In this document: positions 26,735-34,313 of the stretch, in pieces
Layout: every line of letters begins with the position of its first letter
How positions within the stretch are numbered: the first letter of the stretch is position 1
Assembly (NCBI GenBank): GCA_002420305.1
Contig: DIHT01000149.1
Location: forward strand, 1 to 64,000
Direction of reading: 5' to 3'
Source of the DNA: Akkermansiaceae bacterium UBA5689
GTDB taxonomy: Bacteria; Verrucomicrobiota; Verrucomicrobiia; Verrucomicrobiales; Akkermansiaceae
DNA: 64,000 nucleotides
Notes under the pieces: generated by a model
What the model was told of the DNA's origin: nothing
Database searches by the model: none
The model's input: the letters and a program-made list of their open reading frames with translations, nothing else
Translations under genes and position numbers: made by a program

Positions 26735-27259
26735 ATGTCAGAACCAATAAAGTTATATGTGGTGTGCGGTCCCCCGGCTGGTGGAAAAACATGCTACGGA
26801 AAGCAACTGGCTTCCCGACTTGGTGCGGTGCTTGTCGACAGCGATATTGCCACCGAGCCAGTAGTCCAAGCCGGAATGGAGGCGGCAGGACTCTCTCCTG
26901 ATGATCGAGATTCAGCTCGTTATAAGGACCTCTTCCGTGATCCGGTCTACGAGTCTCTCTTCCGATTGGCGGAAGTGAATCTTGTCAGCCTTCCTGTAGT
27001 CCTGGTTGCACCTTTTACGCGGGAGTCTCAGGAGAAGGATTGGCCAGTCAGGCTCAAAAACAGGTTCAGGGTGCCGGTAGAGATACATTTTGTAACCTGC
27101 CAGCCAGAAATCAGGCTGGAGCGCATGAGGAACCGGGGAGAGGCCAGAGACGCTGCGAAGCTAAATAACTGGAGTTCCCATTTAGCCAGCGTAGCGAGTG
27201 GGCTGCCACCCTTTGAGCATGTTCTCGTGGCAACCTGTCAGGAGGGTTCTAGCGAATAG
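26735..27259 (+). CDS. P-loop kinase-like ATP-binding protein
   Basis: A 174-residue protein with Walker A GPPAGGKT at 12-19, a likely acceptor-side VLVDSDIATEPV, and a lid-like RLERMRNRGEARDAAK. The length and layout fit the zeta-toxin / gluconokinase / small-molecule kinase group (AAA_33 type). Nothing identifies the substrate. It points toward the fucose operon tail to tail, with 40 bp between the stops, so it is not part of that operon. No antitoxin-like partner is visible, which argues against a toxin role. Confidence 0.7.
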   Translation: MSEPIKLYVVCGPPAGGKTCYGKQLASRLGAVLVDSDIATEPVVQAGMEAAGLSPDDRDSARYKDLFRDPVYESLFRLAEVNLVSLPVVLVAPFTRESQEKDWPVRLKNRFRVPVEIHFVTCQPEIRLERMRNRGEARDAAKLNNWSSHLASVASGLPPFEHVLVATCQEGSSE

Positions 27260-27299
27260 GGGGGTAGACCGAAGGATTGGCTCCCCGATCTGTCTGCTT

Positions 27300-28100
27300 T
27301 CAGGAGTCCTCCTTTTCAATGTCCCCGTAGGAGCGATCGAAGTGGACATAACCTCCATCAATGTGATGAATCTGCCCGGTCGTATGGCCCGAGCAGGAGG
27401 AGGCGAGGAAAACGATGGCATTTCCCATCTCTTCTGCGCTGGTCATACGCCCACCCAGAGGAATACGGGCCCGGATCGATTCGAGTGTCTGCTCTGGATT
27501 TTCAACCGTCTTGATCCAGGAATCGTACATTGGAGTCCATACCTCAGCCGGAACAACGGTGTTCACCCGGATCCCGTGTTCAGCGAGGTCTACCGCCCAT
27601 TCCCGGGTAAGGCCGTGGATAGCCCCTTTGGAGGCAGCATACCCCGAGGTGCCTCCCTGACCGGTGACCGCAAGCTTGGAGGAGACGTTGATGATGAAGC
27701 CGTTGCTTGAAATCAGTGATTCGAGGGCAAAGTGAGTGAGGTTGTAGAGATGAAAGAGGTTCCGTTCGAGTGAGGCAATAAATGCCCCGGGGCCGGCCCT
27801 CAGGCCCACTCCATCGTTGACGCCAGCATTGTGAACAATTCCGTCAATCCGGCCGAAGCAGTCGATGGTTGCTTCCACGGCGGACTGGCAAGCCTTTACG
27901 TCGGTCAGCTCAGTCTCGATCATGAGACCCCGGGGCGAGTTTGCCCCGATGCGTTCAAGGAGAGCAGAACCGGTGTCTGGGCTGCGCCCAACAATGACGG
28001 GGATCGCTCCTTCCTGTGCAAAAGTCTCGACCGCGGCAGCTCCGATGCCCTTGGCGCCTCCGGTAACAATGACTACTTTGTCTTTTAGCTTCAGGTCCAT
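27300..28100 (-). CDS. SDR dehydrogenase, probable L-fucose dehydrogenase
   Basis: A classical short-chain dehydrogenase, 266 residues from ATG 28100 (MDLKLKDKVVIVTGG). It has the TGGAKGIG cofactor loop, NAG in HNAGVNDG, and the catalytic Ser-Tyr-Lys in NVSSKLAVTG ... GYAASKGA. The C-terminus (VVPAEVWTPMYDSW, HIDGGYVHFDRSY) is like L-fucose dehydrogenases of the oxidative pathway, as I recall them. It would oxidise L-fucose to L-fuconolactone. It starts 7 bp after the fuconate dehydratase stop. The family is certain; the substrate rests on the operon and on the C-terminal signature. Confidence 0.82.
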   Translation of the reverse strand: MDLKLKDKVVIVTGGAKGIGAAAVETFAQEGAIPVIVGRSPDTGSALLERIGANSPRGLMIETELTDVKACQSAVEATIDCFGRIDGIVHNAGVNDGVGLRAGPGAFIASLERNLFHLYNLTHFALESLISSNGFIINVSSKLAVTGQGGTSGYAASKGAIHGLTREWAVDLAEHGIRVNTVVPAEVWTPMYDSWIKTVENPEQTLESIRARIPLGGRMTSAEEMGNAIVFLASSCSGHTTGQIHHIDGGYVHFDRSYGDIEKEDS

Positions 28101-28107
28101 TTCTAAC

Positions 28108-29376
28108 TCAGGTGGCGGGGAATCTTGCAAGGGTGTCGGGTTTCATCTCGATGGAAAAACCCGGAGCCATGGGTGCCTGGTATCGCCCATCTTTTAGTAT
28201 GCAGGGAGTGACAAAGTGCTCGTGCAGATGGTCTACATATTCAGCGACCTTTCCTTCCCATGATCCCGAGATGCAGAGGTAATCGATCATGGAAAGATGT
28301 TGCACGTATTCACAGAGGCCCACTCCTCCGGCATGAGGGCATATCGGTTTCCCAAATTTTGCGGCCATGAGCATGATCGCGAGGTTTTCGTTCAACCCTC
28401 CCACTCGGGTGGCATCAATCTGGACTACGTCGATGGCATCCGCCTGTAGGAATTGCTTGAAGATAATCCGGTTTTGACAGCACTCGCCAGTGGCCACCTT
28501 GATAGGGTGGATTCCTTCGCGAACCTGCCGGTGCCCGAGAATATCATCCGGCGAGGTCGGTTCCTCGAGAAACCAGAGATCAAAATCTGCAAGTGACTTC
28601 ATCCACTCCACAGCCTCAGAAGGCTCCCACACCTGATTGGCATCCACCATTAGGGTGATGTTATTACCAACAACCTCGCGGACAGTTTTGAGGCGGCGGA
28701 CATCGTCTTCAAGGTCTCGGCCAACCTTGAGTTTGAGATGTGTCCACCCGGCCTCGACGGCCTCTCTACAAAGGCTACGAAGTTTATCATCTGAGTAGCC
28801 CAGCCACCCTGCAGAGGTCGTATACGCTGGATAGCCCCGGGCGAGGAGAAGCTGGAGACGCTCATCACGACCCTCCCGGGTTTTTTCCAGGATGTCATAT
28901 GCTTCATGCGGGGTGAGAGCGTTGGTAAGATACCTGAAATCGAGACACCGGACGATTTCCTCCGAGGTCATTTCATTCACAAGCTGCCATACGGGTTTGC
29001 CTTCCTCACGGGCCCAGAGGTCCCACACCGCATTGACCACTGCGCCGGTAGCGAGGTGAATGACTCCCTTATCGGGTCCTACCCACCGCAACTGGGAGTC
29101 GCCGGTGACATGGCGCCAGAATGCGCCCATGTCTGACACGATTTCCTTGAGCGAGCAGCCTACAACCAGTGGCGCGAGCGACTCGATGGCCGCGACACAC
29201 AGTTCATTGCCTCGACCGAGGGTGAAAGTCAGCCCATGACCTTCATGATCCCCATCGGTCTCGAGAATGACATAGGCCGCGGAGTAGTCGGGATCCGGAT
29301 TCATCGCGTCGGACCCGTCCAGCTGAGCAGACGTGTCGAAGCGCGTATCGTGAGTCCTTAAGCCGGTGATTCTCAA
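28108..29376 (-). CDS. L-fuconate dehydratase
   Basis: An enolase-superfamily enzyme that dehydrates L-fuconate to 2-keto-3-deoxy-L-fuconate. The N-terminal capping domain contains LDGSDAMNPDPDYSAAYVIL and GHGLTFTLGRGNE, close to FucD/ENOSF1. The barrel has the base motif HLKLKVGR, metal ligands in MVDANQVWE, FLEEPTSPDD and ATGE, and HAGG late. No ATG is available; TTG 29376 aligns with the usual family start (LRITGLRTHD). TTG 29454 would add 26 unmatched residues and overlap the previous gene. From 29376 the gap to that gene is 19 bp. Length 422. Confidence 0.93.
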   Translation of the reverse strand: MRITGLRTHDTRFDTSAQLDGSDAMNPDPDYSAAYVILETDGDHEGHGLTFTLGRGNELCVAAIESLAPLVVGCSLKEIVSDMGAFWRHVTGDSQLRWVGPDKGVIHLATGAVVNAVWDLWAREEGKPVWQLVNEMTSEEIVRCLDFRYLTNALTPHEAYDILEKTREGRDERLQLLLARGYPAYTTSAGWLGYSDDKLRSLCREAVEAGWTHLKLKVGRDLEDDVRRLKTVREVVGNNITLMVDANQVWEPSEAVEWMKSLADFDLWFLEEPTSPDDILGHRQVREGIHPIKVATGECCQNRIIFKQFLQADAIDVVQIDATRVGGLNENLAIMLMAAKFGKPICPHAGGVGLCEYVQHLSMIDYLCISGSWEGKVAEYVDHLHEHFVTPCILKDGRYQAPMAPGFSIEMKPDTLARFPAT

Positions 29377-29395
29377 GTTTGCAGGAGGATGAGCT

Positions 29396-30253
29396 CTATA
29401 GTTCCCTGGTCGCGACTTGCCTCTGGACTCCGAGACCGTCAATTCCGAGTTCAAAGACGTCTCCCTCTTCTACGAAGCGGGGAGGGTCAAAGCCGATACC
29501 GACTCCTGCAGGTGTTCCCGTTGAGATGACATCCCCTGGCAGCAGGGACATGAATTTACTCACGTAGGCAACGAGGTGGGGAATCGGGAAGATTAGGTCA
29601 CTGGTATTGCTGTCCTGAAGGGTCTCTCCATTGCGCTCGAGCCAGAGTTGCAGGTTACCTGGATCGGGCACCTCGTCGGTGGTGGCAAGAAATGGGCCAA
29701 AAGGGGCAAAGGTATCTGCTGACTTTCCCTTAACCCATTGGCCTGTGCCCTCGAGCTGCCACTCTCGCTCTGAATAGTCATTGTGAACGGCAAATCCGGC
29801 AATGTAGTCGAGTGCGTCACTTTCTTTCACATATTTGGCGTGTTTGCCGATTACGAATGCGAGTTCAACTTCCCAATCCGTTTTTACGGAGTCTTTTGGG
29901 ATCACAAGATTGTCGTATGGGCCGGACCATGCCGAGGTCGCTTTGGAGAAGAGGACAGGTTCGGCAGGCGGTTCGAGTCCGCCCTCCGCAGCGTGCGCAG
30001 CGTAATTCAGGCCGATACATATGATTTTCGAGGGGCGTGCAATAGCGGGCGCGAGGGTCACTTCGGAAGCCTTGACCTTGGGGGCGGTATCTTCCTGTTC
30101 CCCCAGCCAGACCCGGAGACGGGTGAGCCCATCATGACCGAAGAACGCTTCATTCCAGTCTTCACCAAAACCAGAGGCGTCGAGAATAGTTTCTGCATCG
30201 AGGAAGAGACCGGGAGTAGGGGAGCCATTCTTTAGGAATCGAGTAAGTTTCAT
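29396..30253 (-). CDS. fumarylacetoacetate hydrolase family protein, probable 2,4-diketo-3-deoxy-L-fuconate hydrolase
   Basis: A metal-dependent C-C hydrolase of 285 residues. IICIGLNYAAHAAE, the lone Glu/Asp metal ligands in DWEVELAFVIGK, and the late GDVISTGTPAGVGIG are the family signature. In this operon it would split 2,4-diketo-3-deoxy-L-fuconate into pyruvate and L-lactate. Close relatives are often mis-named ureidoglycolate lyase, but there are no purine genes here. It lies between the two pathway enzymes with gaps of 48 and 19 bp. Confidence 0.88.
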   Translation of the reverse strand: MKLTRFLKNGSPTPGLFLDAETILDASGFGEDWNEAFFGHDGLTRLRVWLGEQEDTAPKVKASEVTLAPAIARPSKIICIGLNYAAHAAEGGLEPPAEPVLFSKATSAWSGPYDNLVIPKDSVKTDWEVELAFVIGKHAKYVKESDALDYIAGFAVHNDYSEREWQLEGTGQWVKGKSADTFAPFGPFLATTDEVPDPGNLQLWLERNGETLQDSNTSDLIFPIPHLVAYVSKFMSLLPGDVISTGTPAGVGIGFDPPRFVEEGDVFELGIDGLGVQRQVATREL

Positions 30254-30301
30254 TGCAGGATAGGGGTAGTATTTGCTCTATGCGTTTTGAGGGTGAGAAG
30301 C

Positions 30302-31051
30302 CTAGCGGAGATTCGTCACTCCGCCATCGATTTCGAAAGCGCTGCCGGTAATGAACCCGGCTTTGTCGGAAGAGAGGTAGCCGACCATTCCGGCAATTTC
30401 TTCAGGACTACCCATTCGTCCGATAGGCTGCCACTCACTCAGCGTTTTGAATATTTCCGGGCGTTGTTCTTCAGGGTAGTTCTTTGCGAGGTACCCGTCG
30501 ACAAATGGAGTATGAACTCTCCCTGGGCACACGCAGTTCGAGCGGATACCTTGGTCGATGTAGTCGCGTGCAATTGACATCGTCATGCTAAGGACCGCTC
30601 CCTTTGACATGGAATATGCGAATCGCTCAGAGATTCCCAGATACGAGGCCACGGAGGCAAGGTTCACTACGCATCCTCCTCCGGCTTTGACCATTTTTGG
30701 TATGGCAAAGTGGAGACAGTGATACATCCCTTTCACATTGACCTCATATATCCGGTCCATTTCCTCCGGGGAGCACTCTTCTACATTTCCGACTGAGGCG
30801 ACACCGGCGTTATTGACGAGAACCTGAGGAGGATCGAACTGTTCGAATGCATTCCGAACTGACTCTGTTTGTGAGACGTCGCATGGAATGACCCGGGCGG
30901 TCCCTCCGGCGTTCGCAATCAGGGTAGAGCTTTCCTCGCCGCCGGCCTCATCGACCTCAAGAATGATAATTTCGTGGCCCTGACCACTGAGTTCCAGGGC
31001 AATGGCACGGCCAATTCCAGAACCGGCTCCAGTGACAACTGCGATACTCAC
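30302..31051 (-). CDS. SDR dehydrogenase, probable 2-keto-3-deoxy-L-fuconate dehydrogenase
   Basis: A short-chain dehydrogenase of about 249 residues. GTG 31051 gives MSIAVVTGAGSGIGRAIA, a normal SDR start; TTG 31063 adds four residues. It has NNAGVAS, catalytic Ser in NLASVASYLG, and Tyr/Lys in YSMSKGA. The CPGRVHTPFVDGYLAKNYP block and HEAT-free short C-terminus match the 2-keto-3-deoxy-L-fuconate dehydrogenase type. It would oxidise the FucD product to the 2,4-diketo compound. It is the first gene of the four-gene leftward operon, so the promoter should lie in 31064-31246. Confidence 0.84.
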   Translation of the reverse strand: MSIAVVTGAGSGIGRAIALELSGQGHEIIILEVDEAGGEESSTLIANAGGTARVIPCDVSQTESVRNAFEQFDPPQVLVNNAGVASVGNVEECSPEEMDRIYEVNVKGMYHCLHFAIPKMVKAGGGCVVNLASVASYLGISERFAYSMSKGAVLSMTMSIARDYIDQGIRSNCVCPGRVHTPFVDGYLAKNYPEEQRPEIFKTLSEWQPIGRMGSPEEIAGMVGYLSSDKAGFITGSAFEIDGGVTNLR

Positions 31052-31194
31052 GGAGGGAGACAATATCGAAACAGCCCTCAGGCCAAGGGGTTTTCCATAT
31101 TGCTATGGAGGGAGGCTCTCAGAATAGGGGTTATTGCAGGGGAGTTAATTTAAAAGGCTTAAGTGCCAGAATACTAGCGGGGTCGAGGCCATAG

Positions 31195-31216
31195 CCCGGG
31201 AGGAGAGTATCCCGGG
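31195..31216 (-). terminator. stem-loop between the toroid gene and the fucose operon
   Basis: CCCGGGA at 31195-31201 and TCCCGGG at 31210-31216 form a 7-bp GC-rich stem with an 8-base loop, about 30 bases after the upstream gene's stop. No T-run follows on the minus strand, so termination is plausible rather than shown. Confidence 0.4.
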
Positions 31217-31246
31217 TGTTGCCCGTTCGGCCCAACCCAATGATGA

Positions 31247-32707
31247 CTAAAGCCCAAATCCTGTGCCTGGCAGGAAGCGATAGTAGACCTCCAGCATCAG
31301 AGTGGCGAGGGCCGTATGGTAAACTGGATCGTTCTTGTTACCCGGTCCGGGATTTGGAGGAGAGCGAAAGTGGCCATCTCCCTGCTGTCCACTTAGAAGG
31401 GTGTCGCGGAACTTGTCGTTGTAGTCGAGCCAGCTCTTGCCGCCCTGATTAATAGCGGCCTGACTCACGTAGTAGTGTTCGTAAAGGTTACAGGGTCCTC
31501 CGTTGTAACTTATTTGGGCATGGCGGTCGATATAGTCCATCCCTTTACGAGCCGATCGATTGTTGGTTCCCTTGTGCTGTTGGAAGCAGAGCACCCCGGC
31601 TCCGGTGAGGGTAAAGTGCCCGCCTCCGACGGGGCTCGTTCCTGTATAGCCGAAACCGCCATTACTGTTCTGGCGACCCTCACAGTATGTAAGAGCCTTG
31701 CTGATGCACTGCGGCATGTTCCGGAAGTTGAGTCGGGTGTGGTAACCAGCTTTGAGAGCCTGCATCTGCCATGCGGTGATAGACATATCTCCCCCCCGTC
31801 CACCTTCATCAAAGTTGTAGTCCCATCCTCCGGATGGGTTCTGATTGTCAATGATCCACTGTACTCCCAGTTGAACAGATTCTTTCAGGTTAGGAATGTT
31901 AAGTCCGAGGACTCGACAGAACATATAGGCTTCGGCCAGAGCATAGGTTGCTATCCCGTGCTCGTAGACCCAGTGCCTGTCTCCACGGGTAGTGCAAAGG
32001 CGGCCCTTGTTCTTTACGCTGTTTTCGATGAGATAAACCATTCCATTGGTGACCGCTTCCCCAAATTCCTCGGAGAGTGGTGTTTCGCAGTGACCAAGAT
32101 AGGCAAGCAGAACCAGGCCGGTCTGCGCGACCTGATGGCTTCCGCCCCATGACCCATCGCGCCTTTGGACGGTCTTGAACCAACGCAAAGCCTTCATTAC
32201 GGCCTCTTCACAGGCTTCCGTGCCTCCACTCTGTTTCAGTCGGCGCATCCGATCTTCAGCAGAGCAGCGCTTTCGCATGGCTGCAGGGATCTTCCCAAAT
32301 CCACCACCACCGCCGTTGCCGCCGTTGCCCCATCCTGGCCCTATATCGTCCCTGAAGCCAAAGGTGAGAGCAGGGATAGCTTCCACTTCAGGGACGGGCA
32401 CCGCAAAGTTAGTGGGGCTTGCCGAAGCCATGACCTTGGCCATTGCGGAGGATGGGGCATTGGGCTTTGGGGTGACTTCTCTGGTAATTCTCTTCTCCTG
32501 AAGAGGATCTTCCTCTTCAGAACCCGCACTATAAGCAACGATCGTTGGCGAGTTGATAGCCAGCGATGGAAGGAGGATGAAAAAGAGAATGAGAATGACG
32601 AGAACGATCGAGAGAATGGCAATAACCAGACTGGTAATGACAGAAGCCCTGCGCTGAGCGTCCAGATTAGACTGGGCCTCAGGATTGAGTCGGGCGTGAA
32701 TGCTCAT
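31247..32707 (-). CDS. membrane-anchored prenyltransferase/squalene-cyclase-like (alpha/alpha toroid) protein
   Basis: A 486-residue protein with one strong membrane helix (about 24-50), a linker containing a glycine run (GWGNGGNGGGGGFGKIP, about 125-141), and then tandem toroid repeats of the terpene-cyclase/prenyltransferase type. The repeats are marked by RRDGSWGGS, NQNPSGGWDYNF, NSNGGFGYTG and the final DGHFRSPP. No DXDD or DCTAE-like cyclase motif is visible, so I doubt it makes hopanoids. It resembles the uncharacterised envelope toroid proteins common in PVC bacteria. It follows the DUF1501 gene by 157 bp. Confidence 0.8.
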   Translation of the reverse strand: MSIHARLNPEAQSNLDAQRRASVITSLVIAILSIVLVILILFFILLPSLAINSPTIVAYSAGSEEEDPLQEKRITREVTPKPNAPSSAMAKVMASASPTNFAVPVPEVEAIPALTFGFRDDIGPGWGNGGNGGGGGFGKIPAAMRKRCSAEDRMRRLKQSGGTEACEEAVMKALRWFKTVQRRDGSWGGSHQVAQTGLVLLAYLGHCETPLSEEFGEAVTNGMVYLIENSVKNKGRLCTTRGDRHWVYEHGIATYALAEAYMFCRVLGLNIPNLKESVQLGVQWIIDNQNPSGGWDYNFDEGGRGGDMSITAWQMQALKAGYHTRLNFRNMPQCISKALTYCEGRQNSNGGFGYTGTSPVGGGHFTLTGAGVLCFQQHKGTNNRSARKGMDYIDRHAQISYNGGPCNLYEHYYVSQAAINQGGKSWLDYNDKFRDTLLSGQQGDGHFRSPPNPGPGNKNDPVYHTALATLMLEVYYRFLPGTGFGL

Positions 32708-32864
32708 GACGAAAAGGGTTTTTTCCCGGTGCGTAGGAGACTATGAAAGCCTCAATGTGGGCAGCCTTTCAAGGGTAGAACGTATGAAAGCCGCCTAATA
32801 TTAGCACGGAAGGGTAACTTAGAGGCGAGACAGGCGGCATTCCGGGAGCTATTTTAGCGTATCG

Positions 32865-34310
32865 TCAGGCGATGATCGGCTTGATCACCCGCCCCGCGAC
32901 ATCTGTCAGTCGGAATCTACGACCGCTGTGCTTGAAGGTGAGCTTCTTGTGATCAAGTCCGAGGAGATGGAGGATGGTTGCGTGTAGATCGTGAATCTCA
33001 ACTTTGTCAGTCGCAGCACGGTGACCAATTTCATCGGTTTCCCCATAGGATGTTCCACCTTTTACTCCGCCTCCAGCAAACCAGTAGCAACCGGCATGGG
33101 GATTGTGGTCCCTTCCTGGCTTGTTACTTTTCTGTGCCACCGGTAGGCGTCCAAACTCGCCGCCCCAGATGACGAGGGTTTCGTCAAGAAGGCCACGTTC
33201 CTCAAGATCCTGAAGCAGCCCGGCAATCGGGCGGTCCGTCTCGCCTGCAAACCCGGCATGATTTCCCGCGATATCGTTGTGGCCATCCCAGCTGCGCTGG
33301 TTCTCCATCCCTCCAGAGTAAATCTGCACATAGCGGACACCCCGCTCGACCATTCGCCGAGCCATGAGACACTGGCGGGCAAAATGGCTGCACTTTCCAT
33401 CATCAAGGCCGTAGAGCTTTTGAATATGGTCCGGTTCAGCGTCGACGTTGACGCACTCTGGGGCCTCCTGCTGCATCCGGTAGGCGAGTTCGAAACTTTT
33501 GATACGGGCGGTAAGCTCTCGGTCTGCGTCGACACGGTCGAGGTGCTCGCGGTTAATCTGGTCAAGGAGCTGGAGTTGAGCATGTTGCTGAGGCTGACTG
33601 AGGCCCGCGACGCGCTTCAGATTAGGGATGGGGTCACCCTTGGTATTGATCCATGTCCCTTGAAAGGATCCCGGGAGAAATCCGTTTCCCCAGTTCGAAG
33701 CATGTCCCTTGGGCAGCCCTCGCCCTTTTGGATCGCTCATTACCATGAAGGCCGGAAGGTTTTCATTCTCGGTGCCTAATCCATAGGAAACCCAGCTTCC
33801 TACACAGGGATGGCCCATGCGCGTGACGCCGGTATTGGCCATGAAAAGCGCCGGGCTATGGTTGTTGGATTGGGTGTGGAAGGACTTCACGAACGCCATT
33901 TTGTCCACGTGCTTTGAAAGGTGCGGAAAAATGGATGAGGCCCAGGCGCCACTTTGGCCGTGCTGCCTGAACTCGAAGGGAGATTTCATCAGGGGGCCGA
34001 CCGCGTTTGCGAAAAATCCGGTAGTGGGATCAAAGCCCTCAAGCTTCTGACCATCCCGCCTTGTGAGCTCGGGTTTATAATCCCATGTATCCAGGTGAGA
34101 GGGACCCCCGTTGATGAAGAGCCAGATCACGTGCTTGGCCTTCCCCTCGAAATGCGGCTTTCGCGCTTCAAGGGGATTTTCTCCAAGTGGGACTGTGGCA
34201 TGCCCCTGCTCGTGAAGTAACGACGCCAGAGCAAGGGCGCCCATCCCTCCTCCCGCTTTACTGAGTAATTCTCTGCGGGTCCAAGCGGTCTCAATACTGG
34301 TTTCGTTCAT
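32865..34310 (-). CDS. DUF1501 domain protein
   Basis: A 481-residue exported protein with a Tat-like leader (TRRELLSKAGGGMGALALASLL). The DUF1501 domain is sulfatase/phosphatase-fold-like: VIWLFINGGPSHLDTWDYKP near the start, FHTQSNNHSPALFMANTG in the middle, and WGGEFGRLPVAQ ... HNPHAGCYWFAGGG near the end. It begins 3 bp after the stop of the PSD1 protein, the pairing seen throughout Planctomycetes and Verrucomicrobia. The biochemical role is unproven; polysaccharide use is the usual suggestion. Confidence 0.92.
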   Translation of the reverse strand: MNETSIETAWTRRELLSKAGGGMGALALASLLHEQGHATVPLGENPLEARKPHFEGKAKHVIWLFINGGPSHLDTWDYKPELTRRDGQKLEGFDPTTGFFANAVGPLMKSPFEFRQHGQSGAWASSIFPHLSKHVDKMAFVKSFHTQSNNHSPALFMANTGVTRMGHPCVGSWVSYGLGTENENLPAFMVMSDPKGRGLPKGHASNWGNGFLPGSFQGTWINTKGDPIPNLKRVAGLSQPQQHAQLQLLDQINREHLDRVDADRELTARIKSFELAYRMQQEAPECVNVDAEPDHIQKLYGLDDGKCSHFARQCLMARRMVERGVRYVQIYSGGMENQRSWDGHNDIAGNHAGFAGETDRPIAGLLQDLEERGLLDETLVIWGGEFGRLPVAQKSNKPGRDHNPHAGCYWFAGGGVKGGTSYGETDEIGHRAATDKVEIHDLHATILHLLGLDHKKLTFKHSGRRFRLTDVAGRVIKPIIA

Positions 34311-34313
34311 ATC

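Noticed and set aside
26735..27259. zeta-toxin-like P-loop protein as toxin-antitoxin
   Set aside because: No small antitoxin ORF is adjacent and the fold is shared by many metabolic kinases.
31247..32707. squalene-hopene cyclase
   Set aside because: Toroid repeats are present but the catalytic Asp-rich cyclase motif is not, and a membrane anchor plus glycine linker precede the domain.
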